Shown piece after piece: positions 13,646-24,338 of a stretch of DNA of 64,000 bases. The notes below the pieces were generated by a model that was not told the origin of the DNA, did not search any database, and was given only the letters and a program-made list of their open reading frames with translations. Made by a program: the position numbers and the translations under genes. The stretch lies in contig JBAMDO010000149.1 in assembly GCA_037074765.1 (NCBI GenBank), positions 310,001-374,000 of the forward strand, given 5' to 3'. Each line of letters begins with the position of its first letter. Position 1 is the first letter of the stretch. Source of the DNA: Mansonella perstans. Lineage: Eukaryota > Nematoda > Chromadorea > Rhabditida > Onchocercidae.

Positions 13646-14799
13646 ACCTAGGTGTAACTTACTACAGAGATTTTCCTTGAAAAAATTTCATATGCTTGCT
13701 TTCACGGCGTATTTTCATTTCGTTAAAATTTTGTGAAATTTTGCTGATTTTAATCCAACTTCTTAATTTGATCCTCTTTGCGTTGCTCAGCCATTATTTT
13801 GCTTAGTCCTACAACCACACAAGACGAAAATGATCAGTTTTCCGCTTTAATAAAATTTTCCAATTTGAATAATTGATGAGAATAACTGAAATTATTAAGT
13901 GCTTTTCAATCAATTGTTCATCGCTAATTGTGTTCTCGAAGAAAGCGTTTCGAAATACTGAAATTTTAAATTCTATAAATAATTTCAAAATTTCTATATC
14001 AGGTTTGAGTAAAACAATGGCAAATATTATTATTCATGATAAGCAAACTGTAATAAATTGAAAGAATTTATATGAAGCATTTTAATAAAAACATTTAATG
14101 AAAGTTCAAGAAATATTCAATGAAAATTGAACGATTTTGTATAAAAATTCTCTGTTAGATTTCATTCTTTAGTTTTTATTTGAATAATCAGATTTTAGAT
14201 ATTTGACAACGTTAAACGATTAGTAACCTGAAATTCTATAATGCTGCAAAAAAAAATTTCTTTATTCATCTTCTGCCAAATTTATCCATTATGGAAAGAG
14301 GAGTGATTGTTTAATTAATTAAAAAAAAAAAAAAAACTCCTTTAAAAAGAACCGACTTTCACACTTCATCCTTGTTTTCACAGTTGTAATTTCTCTTCTT
14401 GCGAATAAAATTTTTTGATTTCTAAGGATTTACTCTTCTCTTTTAAAAGTGGGCAAAAGAAAGTCTGTTAGTAACCGACAAAGACTTATATGCTTCCGGC
14501 ATACATATATTTTCTTTTTGCATCTCAGAATTGAGAACAGTCTGAAGTGAGAAAATGAAACTCAATGGATACTATCACTCACTATCAATGTATTTAGTTA
14601 CTGCAGTGGAGCAAAAACAAATCAATATTAAATTTAATGAATTTATTCAATCTAATTAATAAACAAATAATAAAATTTTGAATTAGTAGTAAAACTGCTG
14701 ATCAATAAGAAAAGATGAAGGTATATTTTGACTTAGGGTAGCGCAACAAAAAAATTCTAGTTTTTATATAGAAATAAACTACTTGTGAAAACAAATTAG

Positions 14800-15006
14800 T
14801 TTAACAACAAAAATGTTGTGTGCGGAATTTATATCTATACGCTGAATTTGGGCGAAAGTTGTGATGAACTTACTGTTGCTGTTGTAATTGATATTGTAAG
14901 GAGTCGAACGGTTCCGTTTGCCGTTGCTCATCCATTGAACAACATAGGCCCATTTCATTGGGATGAATTTATGAATAAAATTGAAAATCAGAGAATTATT
15001 GCATAG
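14800..15006 (+). other. Possible terminal exon, coding on one strand or the other
   Basis: On plus, an ATTAG acceptor at 14799 opens a frame reaching TAG at 15006, including DELTVAVVIDIVRSRTVPF and GPFHWDEFMNKIEN. On minus, the same DNA reads FIPMKWAYVVQWMSNGKRN and ends at a strong GTAAGTTC donor. Both look coding and the choice cannot be made by eye. The segment is richer in G+C than its surroundings. Confidence 0.35.
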
Positions 15007-15425
15007 TCCTAGCAGAAATTAGCATAATTTTGAATGAAAATAATTGGCACATGTCAAGCGTTAGAATAACATGAAAACAGTGGTAAGCTGAATCCGTCCA
15101 TCAAATTATTAAAAATTACAAATTAAGTCTATGAAAAATAGCACGAATTCCAAATTAGGTTATCACATAGCTGTCGCCTCCTAGCTGTATTAATCACAGC
15201 TTTGCTTCGCCTGGGAATAACTTAAACCTAATTAAGGGTTTTCGAGACGACAAAGCATTAAATCGGACTTCTTGATTAGAGAGTTCCCACAACACAATGT
15301 CCACAATTTAAACAAATGAACAAAAGTAAATGGAACAGAATGGGCCTCCCTCAGTTATAACTATTTAAGCTAAACAATTGATAGCTCAGTATTTCCGCAA
15401 TTTAAACTAATTTTGAAAACACTTC

Positions 15426-15626
15426 CTATTTATAAAAATTCAAGATGTCGATTGCTGGTAAGAAAATAAAATTTCTTTTGAATAATTTGATCCCATCAGT
15501 CATTATTAAAATTTGCATTTGTTTTGAATCGCTCGCTAACTTTCTAAAGCCTTCAAGATGCTGGATTCGTGAGGGAATAAAAAACATTGCTCCTTGCTGG
15601 CTAATCAAGAATAAATGGTCTGACAC
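15426..15626 (-). other. Possible exon fragment, unrecognised
   Basis: A 66-codon minus-strand frame containing GAMFFIPSRIQHLEGF and QILIMTDGIKLF. The second motif is faintly like the TDG segment of malic enzymes, but nothing else nearby supports that family. The plus strand is also open (15445-15645). It may be a decayed fragment or chance. Confidence 0.25.
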
Positions 15627-15908
15627 AGAAATTAAAGTTTTTTAAGTTCAGTCGAGTGAATAAATTAAACAAAATAACTTTATGAATGGCTTTTCGAGAT
15701 GTTGTTCTTTTAGAATCATTCCATCAGATTCAATTAGTTTAATTAACTTACACAATTTTTCACGATTTGTCAGAATAATATCCTAGCTAGCCAAATCATT
15801 TTCTATTTCAACAACTGAAAGTTCTTTAAACTTCTTTACGCACCTATTATCAAATATCCATCAACAGTTAACGAATTTCCGTCCACTTTGATATCGATTG
15901 ATTGACAA

Positions 15909-16958
15909 TCATTTCTTATTCTGTTGCAACCATTTCACATCATCTTCTTCCGGTTCAAAAGTTGGGTTGTCCTAGATTAGAAAAGCTAAATTATAATCGG
16001 TCTTAAAATCTAGTTTTTTAAATTTACGTGCTACTGATCATTTTTACTTGTTTGATTCGTATATTGTGAAAATCTTTGAAAATATCATTCTGGATGCGAT
16101 AAACAGCACTGAAAAATGGAGTCAATCAGTGAGATCCGTAAGAGAAGTGAACGTCAACTGATACATGTGATTGATTTACTTTACCCTTTATATAGTAGGA
16201 GTGATCTACAATTTTACTATAAAAATACATATTCATATACAATGGATTGCAAGAGATTTACAATATAGAAGATTACAGGATCGATTCACAAATGATAAAA
16301 TTATCACAATGGATTTTTTTCTGTTACCGTGTAGAAATGGCCGTTAAGATAGACTAACAATAAGGAGAAAAGATTCAAATTCAAATAGTTTAATTTAATA
16401 TCGCTTCTGTCTACTAATGAATAGAATCAATAGTTTTGAATAAAGAACATTACAAGTTGTCTAAATATTCAGCCTGCACCAAGCGTTTCAATAAAATTTA
16501 TACCGAAATATTTGCGCAAAAAGCTATATGGTTTTTTTTTTTTTTTTTGCAAATTAAATTTTGATTTGCTCGCAATTAAATTTTGAAAAGAACGGAGATG
16601 ACTCTTGAAGTTATAAATTTAAATTCAATTGCTTATTCTGGTAACATTTTGAAAAATAGAAATAATCATGCTCAAATTAATACAATAAATTGATCAATGT
16701 AAGCGTGAATAGTCTGTTCTTGGAATTCTTATTTATCATCTAATTAGAAGGATCCAATCAGTTTAAATTATATCGTTATTTGTAATATATGCATTTCTTT
16801 GTTTGATAAATTTAGCAAATGACCGAATCGTCTCATTTTCTCTATTCGACTAAAATGGAACAAAATATTCTTAATCGTAATTATCAAATCTATGATTAAG
16901 GTTCGTATCCGATCACCATACTAAACAATCTTTCGCGTATTTTCAAAGGATTCAGCAT
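15909..16958 (-). CDS. Small unrecognised gene, head-to-head with sav-1
   Basis: Proposed exons: 16958-16917 (MLNPLKIRERLFSM, then a GTGATC donor), a next exon beginning at 16849 after CATTTTAG (SNRENETIRSFAKFIKQRN, donor not identified), perhaps a 20-nt exon 16473-16454 (AEYLDN), 16108-16048 (AVYRIQNDIFKDFHNIRIKQ), and 15971-15909 (DNPTFEPEEDDVKWLQQNKK, stop TGA). The last two exons join in phase and have good TTTTTCAG and TCTAG acceptors. The product would be around 90-100 residues, basic at the start and acidic near the end, with no signal peptide or membrane segment. The family is not recognised. The central exon junctions are the weak point. Confidence 0.5.
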
Positions 16959-17068
16959 TTCAAAGCAGGACCGTACAATATACTGGCACCATAAATTCTA
17001 TTTCATGATTTTCAAAGCTTTGCTGCTGTTGATTGCACGTTTTGAAGTTACGTTGTTTTCTAAGAGAT
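16959..17068. promoter_or_regulatory. Putative bidirectional promoter
   Basis: Only 110 bp separate the proposed ATG of the minus-strand small gene (16958) from the sav-1 ATG (17069). Transcription of both must start in or through this interval, or the genes use trans-splicing. No clear TATA box is visible. Confidence 0.4.
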
Positions 17069-19506
17069 ATGCTGAATCGGCGACGTCGACATCAGACGCC
17101 AACGTTCCTGGAAGGCACGCCAGGCCGATACTTAAGGAGAGAGGCTCCCCCACCTCTGCCCACTTGCGATGGTCAGTTTATCTCTTTTTCCTTTTTATCA
17201 TTTCTCTCTTACAGAAATGTATTAAATCACTACTCAGAAAAGTATCAATAATTGTTGCAAAGAGTTATGAAAAGGCTTCAACCGTCGAAACATCGAAACA
17301 ATACTATATGATAATTTAGTCCTTATTTCACCTTTTTGCAAATGTTGGTTTCAACTATTTCCGTTTCCCTTTCTCGTTTATTTAGATGTTTTATTTATCC
17401 AGAGATGTGTGAAACAAGCATACTTTAGGTCTAATTCAAGTTTTCCAAGCTGGTTTGCAACAACTGGCCCATTCGTCCCAAAGTTTACAATATGCTGGAA
17501 GCGATGTCAGTAGCTGTCGGGTGGAAGGAAATTCCGTTCGTACAAAACCAGAATTATCGTCGCAAAGTTTCAGCGAAAGTCGAACATCCAGTCAATATCT
17601 GTCGAAAAAGGGTCTCACGTCGTCACTTAGTATTGGTAACGTAGTGCAGGTGTGATAATTTTGGATGCCTTCCGCAGTTTATCAGAAATGTTTGATATTT
17701 GTTAAATCAGTAAGAGTTTTTTGTTATCAGTCGTAATTTCAGCACGGCACACAAGCAGCAAATGTAGAAAGTGGCGAACAGCGTTTGGTGTCTATTTCAT
17801 TGCAGAGTTTGCCAGGTACTATTGTATCATGTTGAATCCTGTGAGCATTTTTACGTTTGTTAAATAAAGCTTAAAATATACCCTCATGGAAAGCTCGATT
17901 GTGAGATTGAATCATTATATTTCTATTTCCTGAATTAGTGAACACCTCTTGCATTCCGCAGTCTTATTAAATTATAATTATAGTCATTAAATTATAGCAA
18001 GATCTAGGTCGTTCGATAAGTGCACCATTTGCCGGTGAGAATCTTGCTGGTGGAGTATCGAAAGAGGACCTCACATTGCCACCGAATTGGGCTGTCGAAG
18101 TGACACCAGAAGGAATTCGGTCTCTTTTTCGAGTTTTTTTTTTTTTTTTTTTTTTTATAGTAAATGTAGTAATTGATACTCTGTCGTTGCTTTTCGCCGC
18201 TTCCCAGCATTAAACCTTTAGGATTCGGTTATTCCTGAAATTTGGTTCGGATTCGGTTGCTGTAACTGTTTTCACTATTTTTTTTTTCATTCCTACGAGA
18301 CATAGCGGGGTCGGTAATCAAATATGCTGAGATCATCTCGAGCTGTTAGATATTAAAATAATTTTTTATTCATCTTAATTAATAGTCTGTAGTATTTTAT
18401 AATTTGTTTTGATAAAGCTTTTTTTGTAATATACCTGTTAATATGCTTTTATTACTTCTTTGTTACAGTTACTACGTGGATCACAATAATCGGCGGACAC
18501 ATTGGATTCATCCTCTTGTTAAAGAAAGTTTACCGTTAGGATGGACAAAGCAGTTTGATGCAATGAATGGAGTAACATATCACAAGTAATGTTTTTAATG
18601 ACTCTACTTCCTACGCCTTGTTGGAAATAAATAAAGCTATAACTTTTCGTTGCATTATTAATATGGGGATAGGAAAAGCAAAGTGGAACGGAATTTTTTA
18701 GCAAGTTGGATGGTCGGACGCAGTTGGAACATCCTGGTTTAGCAACGGCTGTAAATTATGCGCGCAGTAATTCTACAGCACATTTAACACAGCATGCCGA
18801 AAGCACGATTGAAAAGTTGAATATTATTGGTGAAGGTATGTTAATCATTAATGGAATGATGCTAAGTGTAGCCTGTGTATAGCTTAATATAGAATGGCAT
18901 AGTGTCAGAAATAAAGATTCCCTTTGCATTTCTTTGGGTTATATTCCGTTCATCATTGCAGTTTTTCGTTATGTTCGATAAAATGTTTTATTCAGATAAT
19001 TAATATATTTTGATTACTTGAATTTTCGTCCAGTGAAACTTTTATCTGTTTTGATTGCAGATATTCCAGATTGGCTTCGTTTATATTCTCGCGCTCCATA
19101 TGAATTAGATCATTTGCTAGAGATTAGTTCATTTTATATTTGTATAATTATTATATTACAAACACGAACATTTTAAGAAACAATCTGTTAAAAAACATGA
19201 GGGAACATAAATCATAGTTGCTCTGATTTGTTAATGGAGATTTGATAACGCATGTTGCACATTTGTGGTCTTAGACGGTGTACTGGGCTTCGAATTTAGG
19301 TATATAAACAATAAAAGTGACTTTGAAATGAATTACAGTGGCCGTTATTTCGTCTGCCGCAACTGGAGCAGTACGATAGCCAATTGATGAAGCTATACAA
19401 GCAAGAAGGTATTGATATTGTAATCAAATATGAACGTTTTCGACGTGAAATCAATCGTGAAATTGCACGGCGGCAGAAATTTATGGCATCTAATATACTT
19501 CAGTAG
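17069..19506 (+). CDS. sav-1: Salvador homologue, Hippo-pathway WW/SARAH scaffold
   Basis: Eight exons: 17069-17171, 17441-17649, 17743-17815, 18002-18119, 18469-18585, 18702-18835, 19061-19122, 19339-19506 (984 nt, 327 aa). The N-terminus MLNRRRR...GRYLRREAPP resembles the MLSRKK...GKYVKKE start of animal Salvador. Two WW domains follow at about residues 155-220: LPPNW...YYVDHNNRRTHWIHP, then LPLGW...TYHNKLDGRTQLEHP. DIPDWLRLYSRAPYELDHLL leads into a C-terminal SARAH coiled coil (WPLFRLPQLEQYDSQLMKLY). In animals this cytoplasmic scaffold binds the Hippo/MST kinase through SARAH and promotes Warts/LATS activation. The 19122/19339 junction gives the conserved reading and total length only with an AT...AG intron (see finding). 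The region between start and WW1 is Ser/Gln-rich. Confidence 0.9.
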
Positions 19507-21102
19507 AAGCTCGCTATTTAGTTTTAGTTTCGGGGTAATTTTTCAAAGATATGTTTCTTGCTTTTATCACAGCGATAACTTTTTTCTCGTTGAAAATAGC
19601 TAAGAATTCTTTCAGTTTTGACATTGTTATAAGCTTAGTTTTTCAAGTTTATTGATTTTGAATATGTCGTAAATGAATTCTATACTGAATACATCTCTTG
19701 AATACCTTCATAAATAGTTTGTTGCGTGAAGAAATCTATTTAATAATGTCCAGCAAAGTCCAGTTTTATTAATATACCAAAGACGTTCCTTTTTTTTTTG
19801 TTTATACATTTTATACATTTTAATATGTAAAATCAGTAATACGTACTGACGATTTGTCGGAAATGCTTTTATCTGATCTTCATTCAGGATTCGAGACAAT
19901 ATATGACGGCTTCCAGTTTACCTAAACTATCGAAAAGATCTTCTCGAAATTACTAAATAACCATGGAAATTCAGTGACTCTAATATTTTGTGCTGTAAGT
20001 GCTCAAATATATACTCAGGTTAAATGCTAGGAAAAACTTGCTATTCATTCTGAAAATATGTCCTGAAAAAAATAAAGATTCATTATGTATTGATTCATGT
20101 ATAAGTAGTCGTTAGGTGTAAATGAACTTATTTTTCATATTCTTTCATATCCTAGTTTCATTCATAATTTGCGAAATCTTTGTGATCAATATAATAATAA
20201 TCCTGAAATCTTTACATATATTAACGATTTGTTTCTCGACCTCATAGACTTATTGTGTCTTAATCTTGTTTTTTGGCATATTACTTCTTATTTCACTATA
20301 TGTCATATTTTGCTATAATTTTTTGGATACCTATTCTACTTCACAGTTTGAAATCAGATTTGATTCTAATTAGATTTTGAAGCTACTGTGAAGCGCAGTG
20401 AAAAATACGGTAATTTCTATGTAATCAGTGCGCATTTACATGTTTGTTACTTTTTTATCACTGCAACATTTGCATGCTCACTTAACCATGATAATAAAAA
20501 AATAACAATGCTATCTGAAATAGATAGCATGATGGTTCTGTTAGTAGCTATAGCAAATCACGAAAATCTGGTTACATATACGAAATTCCAGAATTTTTAC
20601 AACAGATGTGAAATTGAAATCGTGGGAATTAGCGATAAATATGATATTGAGAATAAGTCGACTGTTGCAGTATGAGAGGGTAAGCGAGCTGAACATAGAA
20701 ATGCGAAATATTAAGGGCAGTTTTATTAGAAGAAAAAGTGGTTGAACTCCAATTGAACTCCGCGTTGAAGAATTCATTTGTATGAATCGAAGGTGGCATT
20801 ATATACCACATAAATCCATATCTGTTATGGATGATCCATATCTGTTATGGTAAAAACATCCGTTGTTCCGTCCGAAGATACCGTCAAAGGCGATCAAAAA
20901 TGGTGTTGGGCTAAGTAAACCCGCCTTATAACATTTTCCAGTTCATCGCTTCGGTGGTTTTATTGTTTACAGGAGAAGATTGATATGACGAGGGATAGAA
21001 AGATGCAGACATGTGTGGGTTTTAACTAGTCATTTAGAACCACTTGCTACCATATGAAAATATATCATCAGTTAGGATGATGAGTTGTGTTAAAGTGGTG
21101 AT
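19507..21102. other. Intergenic stretch between sav-1 and tRNA-Sec
   Basis: AT-rich DNA. A 95-codon frame at 20388-20675 (+) starts at GTG, has no splice signals and no recognisable motif. A short direct repeat (CCATATCTGTTATGG, twice) lies at 20816-20850. No gene is supported. Confidence 0.5.
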
Positions 21103-21189
21103 GCCTGGATGATTCTCGGTGGTCCGAGATGCAGGCTTCAAACCTGCAGCCGTCTAGCGACGGAGTGGTTCGATTCCACCTTCCGGGTG
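21103..21189 (+). tRNA. tRNA-Sec (anticodon TCA)
   Basis: An 87-nt sequence matches eukaryotic selenocysteine tRNA base for base in its diagnostic parts. It has an extended acceptor stem starting GCCTGGATGA, a long 6-bp D stem (TCTCGG/CCGAGA), an anticodon stem GCAGG/CCTGC around CTTCAAA (anticodon TCA), a long variable arm CCGTC-TAGC-GACGG, and a T arm GTGG-TTCGATT-CCAC, ending TTCCGGGTG. It reads UGA as selenocysteine during translation of selenoproteins. A TTTT run about 45 nt downstream could end Pol III transcription. A TATATC motif lies about 42 nt upstream. Confidence 0.96.
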
Positions 21190-22280
21190 TTACATTGGTG
21201 GTGCATTTGTACAGTGTGCACTTTCTAATCTTTGTTTTGCTGCCAGAATTCCGGGTAACCGGTAAATTACATTTGAGCCTGATGTTTGAATCATGTCTGC
21301 GATTTCATTAGCAATGAATGAAGTGGGATGAAATAAACGATTTCGGAGAGCCTTGAGCAATCGAGCATTTTCTGGCATTACTTGATTAAGAAGTTCTAAA
21401 TTGGACAGAGTATTATCGCGAAAGATGTTGGAAATGGATTCGTTTCTCTTAGTTGTAATTTAGTACAGAATGCAAACTTAAGTACTTTCTCGGCTGCTAT
21501 AACAAGATCTGATCTAATGAAACCAGTAATACAATTTATTATTGTTAAATTAGATGATAAACAGCGGAATTCACTTGTGACAAGCAATAATTGTATTTGT
21601 TTACTTGGAAGTCTTCCACAATTTTATTAATAATTGGAAGACAGTGGACACAATTTCAGAATAGAGCAAATTTGGGTTGTAGAAGAGAAAATTGTATAAG
21701 ACTGTAACGAAGCAATGTTTGAGAAAAAAGAGAATCCCAAATCTCTCATGAATTGACTTATATGGAGAAGTTGTTTGCATAAGTGAGATTATTTACACTA
21801 ATTTAACCAATTTTAACCAATCAGAATGAAGAGAGTCACAAATAAGGAATAAATTAAAATCACTAAATATGATAAGCGTGCAATAAATAAATTCTAACTA
21901 ATCATATTTAAAAAAAATAATAAACATGTAATAAAGTAAAGAACAGTAAGTGTGATAAGCATACAGTAATCGTAGGAATTAGTTTTTAAATGTGATAGCA
22001 CACGATAGTCATATTTGTTTATATTAAAATTAAAAATCAAAAAAATTAGTCATACATATTGTGGTTTTTTTTGACGGAATATAATACAATGAATCTTTCA
22101 AAAAAAGAATAAGGTATGAATAAAGCTATTTAAATATTTATTGTTTAATATCTAGAATATTTAATACCTGAAATCTTTTCAATAAATGGAAGGATATGAA
22201 TTGCTGCAAATATAGTTTGATACACATAGAAAAATCACTGATGAATAATTTCAAACAGTTAAAATTGTGATTTTATCTAA
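21190..22280. other. Intergenic stretch downstream of tRNA-Sec
   Basis: No supported gene. Short frames at 21190-21378 (-) and 21396-21587 (-) lack splice sites or motifs. Confidence 0.5.
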
Positions 22281-22529
22281 TTAGTAGAAAATAATATCTG
22301 CTTTACTTTTACTAGCGTGTAACTGAATGTCGGTAACACTACGTTTGTAAGGTATTTTCTGCCTGACAATATACCATTCCATGAAAATTGCTAAAAAAGA
22401 CATTACAGTGCACAAGACAAATATCTGAATAGCCCAGGAAGGCACGATATGCAACCGGATACCACCATTTAGAAGGCAGAATTCGCGTAATGAATGATCA
22501 AGTTGCTCGATTAAATCAGCAATTACCAT
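22281..22529 (-). CDS. Small single-pass membrane protein, unrecognised
   Basis: An 82-codon frame, ATG at 22529, TAA at 22281. A polar, acidic N-terminal part (ADLIEQLDHSLREFCLL) is followed by one clear hydrophobic segment at about residues 31-51 (SWAIQIFVLCTVMSFLAIFM) and a basic, polar tail (VRQKIPYKRSVTDIQ). Base composition is less AT-rich than the flanks. An in-frame stop lies 12 codons upstream of the ATG, although a TATAG acceptor-like site between them leaves open that this is a last exon. The family is not recognised. Confidence 0.5.
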   Translation of the reverse strand: MVIADLIEQLDHSLREFCLLNGGIRLHIVPSWAIQIFVLCTVMSFLAIFMEWYIVRQKIPYKRSVTDIQLHASKSKADIIFY

Positions 22530-24338
22530 TTGGAGTGGCCAACCTATACTCTTCTTATCATTGCCTTCTTAACATCGTTTTGTTCATAGGTCAAAGATTG
22601 GCTTAGCTTCATAAATTTTTAAAGAATTCTTATGATTTTTTGGAATTTTTAACTTTTTAAATTCTTTTCTTGAGGCAATTGGGTAAGATTAGATTAGAAT
22701 TTTCCGCACAGCATGTTTTTTGATTGTTTAAATACAAATTTATAAAACCAGTCTTTATCGATTAATTCAATCTTGCTAACGTAATTCATGGAAAAAAGCT
22801 TTTACTTATCATTAACTTCTACTGACTGGTTAGAAAGGAAGGAAAAAGAGTGGACCAATTTGCCAAATTTAATTTAATTGAGATGGTGCTTGAACAATCT
22901 AAAAAGACTTGCATAAAGCTCAATGTATAATATCCATCTAAGTTATTCTATGAGTTGTAAAAAAGAAAACAATATTGTTATCAGCAAACATTAATTGGCA
23001 TATAAATCACAAAGTTTTGAATCCTACTATTTCGGGATTTTATCAAAAATAAAATGTCAATTTTTTTTTTTTTTTTCATTCGTTTACATCATTATTACGC
23101 TGAATTTTCGTTCTCAAAGCCAAACCACGACGGTGACTTGAAAAATGGTCTTTGTGCAAGTTGATGTTATCTTTAAGTAATACTTGTTGATAACTGAGAT
23201 CGTTCAGGAAGCAATTACTGAGCAACCGATTAATAAGCAATCCGCTTCAAATAATACTTAGTAACTCGTTCAGAAAGCAATTAGTAAACAGCCGATTAGT
23301 AGTAACGATTAGTTAGCAACCGAAAAACGTTGGAAGAAATAGCAGTAAATTTCAGTAAAGAAAGTATATGTGTAGAAATTTCTTAAAGGATAAAATATAT
23401 GCAGGAAAATTTAAAGTTTAATAAGAAGAAATTTGTTTTTCCATAAAAAATTTGAATTTTTCAATGAGCCAAAATTATAAAGAAATTGCTGATTAGTTAG
23501 ATTGTATGTTAATGTCATGTTCTGATGCTAGTGAAATCTTTTTAAGTGCCAAAAAAACTTGTGGAATAGAATTCAAAGATAAAATTTAGCACTTTCTAAA
23601 TGAAATTTATTGAATAAATTATCATTGATTGAAAATTGAAAAAACGAAATATGAAAATAATTTTTCTACTTGTTATCTGGATTGTAGCAACATAAGAGAT
23701 AATTAAGATAAAGATGAGAAATTAATGTTTTTCCTCAAAAAAATGATTTCACTGATGATTTCATCAAAAAAGCAATCTTGAGCTACATAATTTACCTTCA
23801 TATGCTTCTTACAGCATTAATTTTATGTCTGTTAATAAATCACAACTAACATATTGCTTCTTAATTATGTTTATAGTGCTAATAACTTTCAGATAGCACT
23901 AACAACTTTTCAGCAAATATTTTTTAGAAACTAATGCAACTTATTGAAATAATTGATTTCTTTTGTTTAGCAGTACTATCGATGAAACAGCTTGCAAATA
24001 AAATGCGAATCGGTAAATAGTACTTATTTCTCTTAAAGATATATCCACGGCTCAGCTATAATTGTTGATTCCTAACGTCGGGTTCGATAGATGTTAATTT
24101 GGTTCATTTGCAGGTTATAATTGCGTCAGTCACGAATATAATTGAGGTATGTATCTTTAACAATCTGGTAAGAGGCCTTTTGGTTGAAATTATAACTCAA
24201 ACGTACCATCGCACGTAAACGAAGTTTATCGTGGTGGGTGGGAAGAGGTTCACCCTTGCTTAACAGTGTCAGTTTCCTGTTATCATTTGGAGTGATAAGT
24301 TATTAGTGTGGTGATACGGGTGACGGAGGACGTTAAAG
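22530..24338. other. Intergenic stretch 5' of hpo-8
   Basis: No coding frame is supported. It contains a T17 run near 23060 and A/T-rich low-complexity DNA. The last 300 bases before hpo-8 are more G-rich (GGTGGGTGGGAAGAGG near 24232) and probably hold its promoter and 5' UTR. Confidence 0.45.

Noticed and set aside
17005..17319. 104-codon ORF overlapping sav-1 exon 1
   Set aside because: A different frame from the Salvador N-terminus; the frame from 17069 matches the family and joins exon 2 in phase.
20388..20675. 95-codon plus-strand ORF
   Set aside because: Starts at GTG, no splice signals, no recognisable domain, AT-driven composition.
24065..24100. GGTTCGAT motif resembling a tRNA B box
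   Set aside because: No matching A box, acceptor stem or anticodon stem can be folded around it.
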